This document shows positions 10,966 through 22,387 of a DNA stretch of 64,000 bases, one piece after another. The notes under the pieces are model-generated. The model saw only the letters and a program-made list of their open reading frames with translations. It searched no databases and was not told the DNA's origin. Positions within the stretch are counted from its first letter, which is position 1. The number at the start of each line of letters is the position of its first letter. The translations under genes were made by a program, and so were the position numbers. This stretch comes from Peronospora farinosa (Eukaryota > Oomycota > Peronosporomycetes > Peronosporales > Peronosporaceae), in NCBI GenBank assembly GCA_947646735.1, contig CANTFK010000182.1, forward strand, positions 478,501 through 542,500. Reading direction: 5' to 3'.

Positions 10966-12290
10966 CCCAACTTTCTAGAATCACAAATGACAGAAATTCC
11001 TGGACGACTCAATGCAAGCAAATCGTATACTAACAATATCATTCGTGTTGCTCATTAAACACCCGATAGGTGCATCTTTGGTGGAAGGCAGCTGTCTATT
11101 TACCGTTATGGTTTACAAGATTTCTTAAAAGTCTGCCGGTTGACAATAGGGTCTTCCAACATTTACGTTGCTAGACGGAGGTAAAAGCCATTGCTCACAT
11201 CCCTATCTCTTTGTTGATCCTAGATAGTGACCGCTCGGAGTTGCGACGAAGGCAGCTATCCTGCTTATGGATACTGCGGTTCCGCTGAATCCAGTGCGTA
11301 GTTCGTAGACGAAGCAAGCTATTCACCATATTATTTCCAGGCCCCGCCAACGATGTCAGCGCTGTCTGAGAACACGTGCGTGATAGTGGCTCGCAGTCTC
11401 GGAGGTAGCTCCGGTGCCAAACGCGATAATGCTGCTTGTTTGTACAAGACCATTTGCTTTTTGCGGATGATACCTCCGGTCGTATCCACTAGGAATATAC
11501 TGGATATGTAGGAGTCCTACCCTATATATCCTCTGGGACTACGACGGTGCGTCTACCTTCGCGTTGCCCGGCGAAATTGAAGTTGAGACTCACAAAGCTC
11601 CGCAACCTCGACACCCTGAGAAGAGGGGCACGGCGACAGCTGTTGTCATTCCCACCTGATTCCTGCTATTCTACGTCAGCCTTTAAGTCGCTAGCCCTGT
11701 CCCCGAGCGCGATCCCAGGCGCACGAAGCGAACTTGCCTAGAACGTGACTTGATCGGATGCGTCAGCGGCTCATCGGGAATGATCGGAGTGGTGCCAGGC
11801 GCGAAGAGCGTCTAGTACCACTCTATCATTCCGCTCTGGCTGCACCCCGGGCTGGATACCCGATTCCACGTGCTCTTTGTGGAGTGTCCCTGAAGCTTGA
11901 CGTCTCGAGCCAGGAGACTGAGCCAGCGAGGAGAAGACGGATGTAGTTTGGGTATAAGTATACAGATATCGTGTAGTCATAAGCACTATCTCAATGTTCT
12001 GATTTATCATATTATATATATATATATATCGGAGGGAGACCTGTACTAAGTGTTACCTGCGCATCACTTCGAAAATAATGAATCTGCGAATGTTTGCTCA
12101 TCCACCAGCCGAGATCGTTCACAAATCGCTTAACTACATCCCAATCTTTACGGCGTCTAGAAGCGAGATTTAGTAGATACAACGACTCACAGTCGGAGCC
12201 GACCACCAAAGAATAAATACTGACCTGTTGAACGCAGTTCATATAATTTAGGCATACAATTCATTTCACTTCAGCGTGTCGACCTAATTG
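10966..12290. other. Intergenic, possible old retroelement debris
   Basis: No gene. A GC-richer stretch at about 11540-11960 has an open frame reading PGEIEVETHKAPQPRHPEKR that could be a retroelement gag remnant, but no second motif or LTR pair supports it. Confidence 0.3.
12013..12029. repeat. (TA)n microsatellite
   Basis: A run of about eight TA dinucleotides. Confidence 0.9.
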
Positions 12291-12299
12291 ACGTTGTTT

Positions 12300-12560
12300 T
12301 CGGCGTTCCGTGCCGTTGCATTTAGTAGTAAGCAGACCACTTGCTGTGATCTGCCCACACAGTCTCCTTATCACTTTGTTGACAGGCTTGAGCAGCCAAT
12401 CAAGCTTCTTCATCTGACTAGAAAACACGCCTTTGCGGTACGGCTTGAGGCCATATATCTACGAGAGGATCTGGCGGAATTCGCTCCAGATCTTGTCGTC
12501 CGCGATCTTGTCGGCTTTGTAGGTGGTTTCAATACGCATGGGCCATGTTGCATCTGATTC
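12300..12560 (-). pseudogene. Possible second START/FYVE family fragment
   Basis: On the minus strand SQMKKLDWLLKPVNKVI resembles the CGQMKKLxWML linker found in the complete genes and QMRILDWLV in the pseudogene at 9900-10965. Upstream it reads IETTYKADKIADDKIW and then a stop. Only the linker block is convincing, so another source is possible. Confidence 0.35.
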
Positions 12561-13244
12561 CGACTGTCATCACTCCGCACCCTAACCGTGAAAAACTAAA
12601 GGATTTACACTCTTGCGCAAGGAGTTTTTTGGTTCCCGAGTCGTGATCCAAGTATCTAAGTGAACAGAAGGTTATGCCGCACATACAGTACAAATGTTCG
12701 TGTACAAGAAATAATTGTATTATACTTCAGATTATGAAGGATGTATCAACTGTAAAACGCGGCACAGTACGCAGATGGATGGGCATACGGTGAATACATG
12801 TATGTTAACAAGGCCATCAGCTTTTACGCGATCAATTCCATCCTCAAGACACCGTCCATATAGGGAAAATTACTTATTGTTATCATCGTATTTATAAAGT
12901 CTTGGCAGCAAGTTTTTGACCCGGTCTACAGTAGTCATTAGCATTCAATCCCATGATAAATAAATCTGCAGATTCAACCTGCAGCATCATCTATCCCACG
13001 AGACAGTGCCCTGTTGCCAATCGCAAGCTGGAGGAGTGTTTGCAGACGCTTCTATTGGGGCACGAACCGGGCAACCAAGAATCACTGGGCTGCTGACAGG
13101 TTAAAGGATGTTCTATCATCCAGGTGTTTAATGAGCTTGAAACTTCTACACAAATCTTTGTAAGTTAAGTAATGCTGTACATTGTTATGACTGGATGTGA
13201 GTGTCATCTTTTTTTATTTCCAAGCATGGCATCGAAACTACTGT
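12561..13244. other. Intergenic, no supported gene
   Basis: 5' region of the ammonium transporter gene; no coding signal seen. Confidence 0.45.
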
Positions 13245-13348
13245 GCTTCTCTTATGATACCATAGACAGACTGCCGTACAGACGGACTATAAGGCAGTCC
13301 GTCAATTGTATCATAAAAGAAGCCATGCAGACCGTCTATAGTATCATA
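13245..13348. repeat. Nested inverted repeats upstream of the ammonium transporter
   Basis: The left arm gcttctcttatgatac (13245-13260) pairs with 13308-13323 (one mismatch). The overlapping 22-bp segment 13253-13274 pairs with 13327-13348 (three mismatches). An inner gactgcc/ggcagtc pair lies between. One left arm can thus pair with either of two right arms. Confidence 0.65.
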
Positions 13349-13703
13349 AAAAAAGCTTTACTGTATTCTGAACCGCTCATTCTGACGCGTGCGCGTCATG
13401 AACCATGTCTCAGGCATCACACATACAGTGAAGGTTTTGCCTCGTCTCGTTGCTCTAGTCTGGACGTACACACTCGTGCAAAACCGGTGCGAACAAAGCA
13501 GCTCGCGAATCAAACGACTAGATATCGGGATGATTTGCATTGTGTTGAGTACATAATACGATCTACGTATACCACAAAAAGGTACCACCGCTACAAGTTC
13601 AACTTGAGTTTCCGTCATAAGACGCACATTGTAAATGCCAGTGGAAGCCCATGGACCAATCAAGATTTTTATCACGGCACTGTTTTGTTTGCTCTCTACT
13701 TGA

Positions 13704-13720
13704 CCATTTTCCAATTTCTC
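13704..13720 (+). promoter_or_regulatory. INR/FPR core promoter of the ammonium transporter
   Basis: CCATTTTCCAATTTCTC matches the oomycete INR+FPR consensus TCATTYYNCAWTTTNYY with one mismatch and lies 42-58 bp before the ATG. Transcription probably starts in this motif. Confidence 0.6.
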
Positions 13721-13761
13721 GTGTAGAAGCAACAATCACTCTCTAGGAACAATCAACAATC

Positions 13762-15150
13762 ATGTTCACTCGCGTTTCCTCTTTCGTTGACACAGTGTGG
13801 AGTGGCATTACGAAACCGTCGGATGACGACTACAATATTGTCACCACACCAACTGCAGGCAGAAGCTCTTCTCGCGCTGGTAAAGATTTTGCTGTGTCAC
13901 TAGCTCTCTTCCAGGCCCTGTGTCTTCTCTTTTTCGCACTCAAATTCAACATGCCCAGCCCCAAAAACAACGATGTCGACACGAAAAGCACTTTAAGCTA
14001 CTATGGCATGTACATGGACGTCCACGTCATGATCTACATTGGTTTTGGCTTTTTGATGACCTTTCTCCGCAAGTACAGCATGAGTGCAGTTTCGCTCAAC
14101 TTCCTCATTGCTGTCTTATCCCTTCAATGGGGCATCATCACGGTGACTATGAGTCACCAAATAATGGGAAACCATCACACGACTAAAATCCTCGACATCC
14201 CCACGATGATTAACGGTGATTTTGCTGCTGGTGCTGTGCTTATTAGCTTTGGAGCTGTCTTGGGTAAAGCTACACCCACTCAGCTCGTCTGGATGACTTT
14301 TTTTGAAATCATCTTTTACTCCATTAACGAGTACATTGTTCTCGAGGAACTAAAAGCGACCGATGCCGGTGGATCTATGGTCATTCACACTTTTGGTGCA
14401 TTTTTTGGACTAGCAGTGACCATTGCACTTGGCGTTCCGTCTTCTGATGAGCAAGTGCACAACACGTCTCGTTACGACTCGGACGTGTTTGCTATGATCG
14501 GTACGCTTTTCCTGTGGATGTACTGGCCGTCATTCAACTCGGCACTTGTCAACGAGGATGGCTTTCAGAAAGAGCGTGCTATCATGACGACTGTCTTCAG
14601 TATTGCGGCTTCATGTGCATCGGCCTTTGCTGCGACAAAGGTCTTGAGCTACTCCAAGAAATTTGACATGGTGCACCTACAGAATGCCACGCTAGCAGGT
14701 GGTGTTGCGAGTGGTACATGCTGCAACCTTGCCATCAGCCCAGCGGCTGCCATCACTGTAGGCCTAGTGGTTGGTATCGCCTCTGTCGTGGGTTACACCT
14801 TTGTGACTCCACGTCTAGAAATGATTATGCGAATGTCCGACACGTGCGGCATCTTAAACTTGCACGCAATGCCAGGTCTTGTGGGCGGATTAGCGGGTGC
14901 TCTGATCACTTTTACGGCTTCGGATGACTACTACGGAGATAGTTTGACTGACGTCTATGCAGCTCGTGCTTATCGCTCTGCTACTGCACAAGGCTGGTAC
15001 CAGCTACTTGCAATCGTGTCTTCGATGGGAATCGGTTCTGTTTCTGGCCTCATCGTTGGATTATTTCTACGATCCTCGTGGTTTCGCCAACACAAACACA
15101 AATACGACGACAAGGAGTGGTTCCACATGCCGGAGGTTTGCGAGGTTTAA
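13762..15150 (+). CDS. Rh-type ammonium/ammonia transporter
   Basis: A 462-residue polytopic membrane protein with 11-12 hydrophobic segments. Rh-type rather than Mep/AMT-type signatures are seen: YMDVHVMIYIGFGFLMTF, INGDFAAGAVLISFGAVLGK, DAGGSMVIHTFGAFFGL and GTLFLWMYWPSFNSA. The twin pore histidines are visible at residue ~209 (VIHTFGA) and ~368 (NLHAMPG), as needed for conducting NH3 after deprotonation of NH4+. The length equals that of typical Rh proteins. The ATG lies just after a good INR/FPR promoter, and an AATAAA-type signal follows near 15290. It probably sits in the plasma membrane and moves ammonium or ammonia. The ORF is intact and intronless. Confidence 0.95.
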   Translation: MFTRVSSFVDTVWSGITKPSDDDYNIVTTPTAGRSSSRAGKDFAVSLALFQALCLLFFALKFNMPSPKNNDVDTKSTLSYYGMYMDVHVMIYIGFGFLMTFLRKYSMSAVSLNFLIAVLSLQWGIITVTMSHQIMGNHHTTKILDIPTMINGDFAAGAVLISFGAVLGKATPTQLVWMTFFEIIFYSINEYIVLEELKATDAGGSMVIHTFGAFFGLAVTIALGVPSSDEQVHNTSRYDSDVFAMIGTLFLWMYWPSFNSALVNEDGFQKERAIMTTVFSIAASCASAFAATKVLSYSKKFDMVHLQNATLAGGVASGTCCNLAISPAAAITVGLVVGIASVVGYTFVTPRLEMIMRMSDTCGILNLHAMPGLVGGLAGALITFTASDDYYGDSLTDVYAARAYRSATAQGWYQLLAIVSSMGIGSVSGLIVGLFLRSSWFRQHKHKYDDKEWFHMPEVCEV

Positions 15151-17873
15151 GGAGCTATTGCTCTTTGACGTGAGCAGTACAAAGTGGGCTGCTTTATATG
15201 TGGATTTGCGCGTGATTTTTTGCCCTGCAGATCGCTCTGAGCTTTCGAAAAAATCGCCTAGAACTCTGCCAACAAAGATCATAAGTAGTACAATAAAAGC
15301 TTTATTAATATGAATCGCCTTTGTATATCCCACCCATAAGAAAAAACATCGGACATCACACAGCGATGATTTGCAACAAGAAAGTAAGTCCTAGCAAAAT
15401 AATAAGTCGTAGGACATACATGCATCCGATAAATTGATACTGTTTATGTAATATACTGTAGTCATATTTCAATATACTCTCAGTAGTATATATTTCTTAT
15501 TCTTCACGTGCAGATTTGGTGGTGCCACAATATTAACAAGCTGAAATTATAAGGTGAAGCACTCCATTTTTACAGTCGCAGCAAACAATCTAGGCTGCTA
15601 CGGTGCGGGTCGGATAGAGCTCGTCTCCTTTGACATCGCAATATGCTTTAAAATCGTAAGCTGGTCGTCTTTAAATCAAGATCACTACGATAATGAATGG
15701 AGAGTGTGGACACTCTAAGATATAGTGGCGTCAGCTCCTTGGAGCCTATCACTGGGCTTGACCATTGTTTAATCAGGATTTACTTTTCCAACATTCAAAA
15801 AGCATTTCGACTCTTACACACATGTACGTACACCCAGGAGCATAAGGATGTTTAAGGAACTAACCGGTGGGATCACAGTCCTTGAATCTTGTTTTGTGCT
15901 ATCAATAAAAAAGCCCTTACTGCTGCAAGTCTGACGTACACATCAGCACGTTTCATCACTGGATTACCACAGTCGGCTTCCAATTACGGGGTTGACTCGA
16001 TCCTTAACTGAGGCTACGGGCAACGGCCATACTAATGGCAAGTACCGATCTACCCGCACCTATCTCAGTCACCGGCCAGCTCTGACTTATCATTGACACG
16101 CAGCTCCGGTTCTGGACAGGATCACGTTCTAGGGAAGTTTGCTTCGTGGGAACAAGCTGACAACTAGGAGGCAAAACGGAGATAGGCAGGAGCTTGTTGA
16201 TGCCTGTGTGGAGCGCTCGATCCTTTGTCAACGTGCCCCACGCCTCGAAACTTCGTGCCTATTGTTTTCCATCAGGCTTGCACGCTGCGCTGCCTCTTGT
16301 GGTGCGCGCAGCGGAAAGAAGGGACCCCCCTTTCGACCTTGGCCCCATGATGGGGAATATCCGCCCAAGGTAAGGGAATTGGTATGCTGCTTTTTGAAGC
16401 CTTATACGTTGTTGCTCTTAAGATTACGGCCAGCTTGTAACATCTTCAGCTACATCTGTCGCTAAATTGTTCTATACTTTGTTGTTGTTAAAGAGAAATC
16501 TTAGTGCTGTGAGATAGTTTTGGTTTTGCAGTAACCCAGTTACATATCGAATAATTACCTTTATATCATGGAGGTTGAGTTGCTTTGTAAGCTAAACATC
16601 GCCAATGCGTCTAAACCGCTGACGAATAAAGCTTCTGAAAATCATTTCTTGAAGGACAAACAGCAAAGGTGCTAATAAGTAGTCGATGTGATATGCGTAT
16701 ATGTAACGTTTTCAACCTCCTGCCACACTCCAAGAAGTTCACCCCAACGCCTGCTCATCGTCGCGCTCAGGGCTGCAAGATAGCAATAGTGGAGCACTTG
16801 CGCCGGCCGCCGCGAGTAAAAGTATATCACCGAGAGCCTCCGCGCCGCATGGGCGTTAGGCATTGTATCTTCTGTTCGTGAGACTCATGTCTTCAGAACG
16901 TGGCCAGCTGCCTATCGAAAGACGTCAACGACGTCGTTCGACTTCAATATAGTAGTGGCGCGCAGTGTTGTAAGGCAGATAATTGCGCTACGTTTTATAA
17001 CGGACTAGATTGCAAAAGATTCCTCTCGGGGCACACGTGCGCGACGTGGAAAGGATGATTCAGTAATTCTCTCGTAATTCACCGTGTCTTCTTCTTCAAG
17101 GTAATCCCATTAAGATACGCTGCAGTCAAGGGTGCGGCCAACCTTGCTTTATGTAATATCGTGAAACGGGGTTACACGACGGTTTAAGAGCTATTGATGT
17201 TTATTCATTCGTCCGTGACGTAATTTTGAATATAATTATCTTACGATTGTGTAACCCTGTTACATACTCGGGCGTCGCTAATGGTACACTTTCGCTTCCT
17301 ACTTTTGGATGGAAAGGTAGAGTGCTCATTCTTCCTGCCGTTACTATTTGCAATGTAATAGCGAAATCAGTAGATCGAGGGCAGTGGATCCAAGTTCGAA
17401 GCCAAATGATATATTCGTCTTGTATTTACGGCCGTGTCTCGGCATTAATGTGCTCCAAAATGGTGTCACAGATTGCCATGTCGATGTCTGGCTGCTACCG
17501 GCCGTCTTTTATAAGGCCATGCTGTCAGTGTTTGCTCAACTTGTACTAAGATCGCTCCGAAACAACCGTACTTGAACAAGGAACCGGCAATGCTAAACAG
17601 ACTTTGAATCTACCAGACATCCTGCAACCAGAAAGGTTAAATAGACCCGTCTTCCCTCTCTCTTTCACGGTTCACCTTGAAGCTTGTGCCTGCTTAATAC
17701 ATAGTTAAAGTACTTCTTTTCCTTGCTTCATTATCAGCCGAATAATTGTTGAGCACGATCTGATTGCAATTCCAATACAAGAAGATATCACGGCTGTTTA
17801 CGGTGATGCACATCGGTGCACTTCATTTCTAAATCTCTCGCTCGTGACGAAACGTTTCTGTTTAACTCTTACC
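15151..17873. other. Long intergenic stretch, no supported gene
   Basis: About 2.7 kb with only short, motif-free ORFs. A poly(A) signal for the transporter lies near 15290. The rest looks like unique non-coding sequence. Confidence 0.45.
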
Positions 17874-18113
17874 ATGCACATGCGCACATTTCTCGTGCTG
17901 ACATTGGCCACCTTATCCTTGAGCTGCTTCAATGTTGCAGTGAGGCAAATTTGCTCGATTCCAACTGTTATACAAAGTCTTGATAGGATGGACAGATCTG
18001 CTATCCATGAAAAGCTCATGGTTGCTACAAGTAATCTGTCGAATACCTACTCGGGAATGGCATTCGTGAAGATTGCAAGCGCAACTTTTTTTTTGTTAAA
18101 AAACCTCAAATGA
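17874..18113 (+). CDS. Small ORF with signal-peptide-like N-terminus
   Basis: 79 residues from ATG 17874 (a second ATG follows two codons later). The start MHMRTFLVLTLATLSLSC has the charged, hydrophobic and small-residue profile of a signal peptide, and the remainder (about 55 residues) is hydrophilic with no cysteine pattern. No RxLR or LFLAK motif is visible. The ORF ends in a poly-T tract where a frameshift is easy, so it may be the 5' remnant of a longer secreted-protein gene. A chance ORF cannot be excluded. Confidence 0.3.
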   Translation: MHMRTFLVLTLATLSLSCFNVAVRQICSIPTVIQSLDRMDRSAIHEKLMVATSNLSNTYSGMAFVKIASATFFLLKNLK

Positions 18114-19451
18114 TATTACGAATAGGGGCAATTGGCCCTACGAACGAGCTTCTTAATACCATGCTGCTGTCATATCGACTACGCTCTCTGACTTTCCCGT
18201 TATTAGTAATTAAAGGTGGTAGTGAAGACGCCACAAAAGCAAACACCTGATAGTGCACTAGAAGAGCCCATTTCAATCTGGAGCAAAACAAGAACGTGGA
18301 ATAAAGCGTGTTTGATGCGATCTTTCTCCAACAACATGAATGAGATATTGATAGCCGAGCATTTTTCATTCAGCTCCAATTTTGCTAGATTACTGTACCC
18401 AGATAAGATATAATATTCTTTCTGGTCGTGGCATGTATGTTTCTTACAGCTATTACTTATCGATTACATGGAGATGGTGACCAATTTCGTATCCGTAATT
18501 CGTCCAGTCGCCGCGGCACCGCCCTTTTGTCACAACATCTCTCTCGTTAAAGATTATAAAAGATTTCGTGGCAGCTTTTGTATGGAAGCCGCCGATTTCT
18601 CCACCAACGTAGGAACAGAGAGATAAAAAAGTTTTGCCATCCGTTCATCACGACAGCATATCGATAAATTTGACTCGACGTAGAATGTTTTGTTGTAATG
18701 TTTGAAGCTCCTGCTGCTCCGAAATCCGGGGTAGACCCATGTGAAGTGTAACGATCGTCATGCGCCTTCAAAGTGTATCAGATCTCGACTTGCCGGCCTC
18801 TTGAAACATAAAAAAGATTGAACCTACAAGGGTGGATGAATCCATTATCTTCTTGTCTTGACCCTTGCACCACCAGCACGCCATTCGTTGCTCATATCAT
18901 ACATAAAGTCCTGGAAGAGGAAAATGAACCCGTATGACTCAGCTTACAAGTGCACTACATTGCAGCGGGACAACAACTTTTGGCAAAAGTTCTGACACCG
19001 ACAACACCAGCCTGTTGGCAGCAGTGCTGACGATGGATGTACAATAACCGCCTTGTTAATGCATATCCGATTGCTAACCCTTTCACAATCGTGAAACCGG
19101 GACGATGTCGGCAATTGCTTCCATGCCGTCAGCAAGCTTACGTTAGGCGAAAATGCATTACAAGTTTCAAGCTTACTAATTAAATCCTCGGCAATTGCGA
19201 CTGCAGAGAGCAGCAACGTTGTCTGCTTCGGCGATCACTCAGCACCTTCTAGCGCCGCGTGCTGTCGGCTGGAGAATGAACGTCAAGGTTTACTTTACCA
19301 GCTGTCAGCTGTTAAGGGCAGGTCCCCCTCTCTTTTCTCTCTTCGATGTTGTGCTTACCTCTTGGTCACTTCTCATTCATCTTATCACTCCACGTTGACG
19401 AAAACGTGATATTAGTTAGCGAAAAAACGATACCAAAGTTTGATCGACCTC
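18114..19451. other. Intergenic, no supported gene
   Basis: 5' region of START/FYVE gene 3. A pyrimidine-rich, INR-like string (ctcattcatcttatcactcc) lies 60-80 bp before the ATG, but it fits the consensus poorly. Confidence 0.4.
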
Positions 19452-21125
19452 ATGCAGCTTCGATTCCCATTACCGGTAGGGTACTTTGCCAAGTTTGACT
19501 TGCTTTCGAATGAAGTGCATCACTATCGGACGCTAGCGAGCGAAATTGTCCGGGAGACAAAGGGAGATTTGGAACACTACGTTAAGGAAGGTCGCAACCT
19601 CATCGAAGGACAAACGTGGAAGCTCGCCAAGTCAAAGGAACGTCTGCATTGCTATCGAAAGCGTAATGCTCAAGCTTCGCTCGGGCTTCACGGCAATGCA
19701 GGATCTGGATCTGGTGGAGATGACTCGATCAGTGTTCCTTCTCGTTCGCGTCCGTCAGTTAGTAGCACGCGTGCTCGTAGTTATTCTGGTCACGAAAGCG
19801 TGGACGGTTTGTCGAACTGGTCCTCAAACGACGGCGAGCTGAGTCGTAAGGGCATGAAACCGACTGTGATCGGCTATGGCATTGTGGACGGCAACATGGA
19901 CGACTTAGTTTATGGTCTGTACCAGTCGTCGACCGACGAGATGAAGACGCTGGCGGCTTTTCTGGGCGACGATTCGCTGATTGATTGCGCAGTGCTAAAC
20001 ACTATAAGGCAGACACGTTCATCATATCTTGGACTAAAGTGGAAGCTATCTCGTACGGTAGGTGGCAACCGAGACTGCTGTTACATGGATTATATCGGCG
20101 TATCGATGGATGCCAACGGCCAGCGCTTTGGATACCACGTCCTGGAGTCTGTCGTCGTTCGCAACTGCCCTCAGTTTGATGACAACTCTATCGTTCGCAC
20201 CAATGTGTCCTTGTGCTTTATCTTCCGACCAGGAAGATTGTCGGATCAGGTAGAAGTGTTTATGGAAGGCGCCTACGACTCATCGGCTGATGTACTCACG
20301 GCTGGAGGTGTAGGCGACTATCGCAGCACGATGGATATGCTGTTTAACCTTCCGTCTGCATTGATAGGAGCCGAGGCGAAGAAGATTTCTGCCATGGTAG
20401 CTATTCAGTCTGGAGCTCTGCGTGGCTCGAGCAGCAAGAACCAGAGTGGCAACCACTGCTCTATCTGTCGGGCAAAGTCAAATTTGTTGTTCTCACGCTT
20501 TAACTGCCAGACATGCGGCGCAAACGTATGTAGCAGGTGTCGCGTCCGGAAGGTGACGTTCTCTCATCGAGGCAATATTAAGATCTCTTGCTGCAAGATG
20601 TGCCTGGTCATGGTCAAGGACCAATCGCCATTTGCCGGCGAACAGCTTGATGAGCAGCCGGCAAAGCCAAAGAAGGTGTTTTGTAAGGATAGCAGCAGTA
20701 GAAACGGCAGCACGAGCAGCAATAGCATCAGCCTTGATGAAGTCAATGCCTCCGTCACGACGATGTCCCTCACCGACTCCGAGTTCTCGTTGTCGTCCCA
20801 GTCGTGGCAATCCAATTCACTGTCGTCATTGCAGTCGGACCACGACGACAGCTTCTACAGTTCGAATGACCCTAGTGCTGCAATAGTTCCGCTTGATCGC
20901 AAGATGCCAGCGCTAATGGAAAGTGAAATGTCACCGCGCGCACCTATGACCTACCAGATCGAGCAGCAGCGGATAAAGCAGAACGCTAACTGGAGTATTC
21001 CGAGTCGGCGACAGCCTGCTACCCGCGAGGATCTGTACAATCAAATGCTAGAGCTTCAGATGCAAGCTGAGCGGGCCTACAACCTGACCAACCAGAACGC
21101 TAATATGATGAATTCGGGGCGATAG
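19452..21125 (+). CDS. START-like / FYVE-related protein 3 with Ser-rich tail
   Basis: 557 residues from ATG 19452. The frame is open four codons earlier at a TTG, but ATG is the likely start (MQLRFPLPVGYF). Residues ~20-320 carry the START-like module with a Gly/Ser-rich insert (~80-125) and blocks GIVDGNMDDLVYGLY and NGQRFGYHVLESV. The zinc ring at ~336-383 has CSIC, CQTC, CSRC and CKMC, with RVRK after the third pair; this resembles a FYVE ring more than the two paralogues do, yet still lacks RRHHC. Residues ~410-500 are Ser-rich, and the C-terminus (QMLELQMQAERAY) could form a short coiled coil. A role at membranes is inferred from the family. Confidence 0.85.
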   Translation: MQLRFPLPVGYFAKFDLLSNEVHHYRTLASEIVRETKGDLEHYVKEGRNLIEGQTWKLAKSKERLHCYRKRNAQASLGLHGNAGSGSGGDDSISVPSRSRPSVSSTRARSYSGHESVDGLSNWSSNDGELSRKGMKPTVIGYGIVDGNMDDLVYGLYQSSTDEMKTLAAFLGDDSLIDCAVLNTIRQTRSSYLGLKWKLSRTVGGNRDCCYMDYIGVSMDANGQRFGYHVLESVVVRNCPQFDDNSIVRTNVSLCFIFRPGRLSDQVEVFMEGAYDSSADVLTAGGVGDYRSTMDMLFNLPSALIGAEAKKISAMVAIQSGALRGSSSKNQSGNHCSICRAKSNLLFSRFNCQTCGANVCSRCRVRKVTFSHRGNIKISCCKMCLVMVKDQSPFAGEQLDEQPAKPKKVFCKDSSSRNGSTSSNSISLDEVNASVTTMSLTDSEFSLSSQSWQSNSLSSLQSDHDDSFYSSNDPSAAIVPLDRKMPALMESEMSPRAPMTYQIEQQRIKQNANWSIPSRRQPATREDLYNQMLELQMQAERAYNLTNQNANMMNSGR

Positions 21126-22387
21126 TTTGCTTAAGCAGACGCGTATGATGCAGCAGTGGCTTAAGTCAACAAGAGGTGAAGTTGATGTAACTTTGCAAAC
21201 ATTTGTGGTTTTATAATAGTATGCACGTTTAGTTCAGATGCACATAATTCCTTGACAGAACGCGCATCCAGGAATTGAAACAGGCTCTTGTCGACAAATT
21301 TAGCAGAACTTGGTGGCTATTCAAACTTGTTTTGTACCTGTTGCTAGTGATAGGTAAAAGCGGCGCGCACTCCGTATCAGATGCAACTCCATAGTGGCAA
21401 TCCTGTCGTGTTAAACACATTTGGTTGTTACAAGTTTCCGAATAACCCCTTTGCAAGCTGCGTATACGTGTTTACCTAACATCTTGAGAACAATGGGCTG
21501 CTCCAGACGCTGTAAGTCTTTTATTAACTAGGTTCGGGAAGAGAAATTGCAATGCCTTACCCGCGTATGGCTGAAGTGAGTCTCGTGGATGAGAGCGCGT
21601 TGTTACGCTAATACCCCACTAGCACAGTTTGTGAAGTCTCTCTGCTTGATAGTCAACATTACTGTCGATCTTAGGGGATATCAACGTTTCTAGTCATTGT
21701 CAAGTTCAGTCGCTGGTAATCTTAAAGACATGTGGAATCAAATAGTCAGCCAAGTTTGGCTTTTACTTGACTACCTCAGCGCAACCGGTTCATCATAATG
21801 ACTCGAAAAGAGTGCTTCGAACTGATAGGGATCTTTAACCTGTGCGTACGAACAGAGTAAGCTCTGTCACGTCGCGTGCGGTTACTTGACAAGGAAATAA
21901 TGAGAAAACAAACTGGACGGGTTGGCAAATGAACATGGCTTTATGGGTTGTCGCTTCATATGCATGTAGCCTTATGTAACAATACAGGCCCTTAAACATC
22001 GATCCGGAAGTTCGAGAATCTGCTGGACCTACGGACGCCTCAAATTAGTGCTTGTAGATTCTACAGTGGGCAGTCGATTTTTACAATACAAGTCTTCGTT
22101 CATGAGCTCTCTCCTGCTGCTTGCAAAACGTGACTACTATATCACGGTAACTAGAATGTGCTGCATTTACTACTGCATAGATACGCGCAATGGCTACTAT
22201 ATAAAAATGAGTGAGATGATATTCCTAGTAAAAAATTTGTTTGCAGACTTTATTCCCTCTCCAATTTGATATTTAGCTTACTCCGTCCTTTTACATTGCA
22301 AATTGCGTGGTCTCAGACACATCGTCAAGTCCATTAAGGACGAATTATCAGTAGTTTTATTATATTTGCCCTCTCTTGCTCCATCAA
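21126..22387. other. Intergenic, no supported gene
   Basis: Flank between START/FYVE gene 3 and the glutamate synthase-type gene. Only motif-free short ORFs. Confidence 0.45.

Noticed and set aside
11540..11960. Possible retroelement gag and LTR
   Set aside because: One suggestive peptide only; no LTR pair, pol or primer-binding site.
19440..19451. Upstream TTG start of START/FYVE gene 3
   Set aside because: A eukaryotic gene should use the ATG at 19452; the same reasoning moves the glutamate synthase-type gene start from 22376 to 22388.
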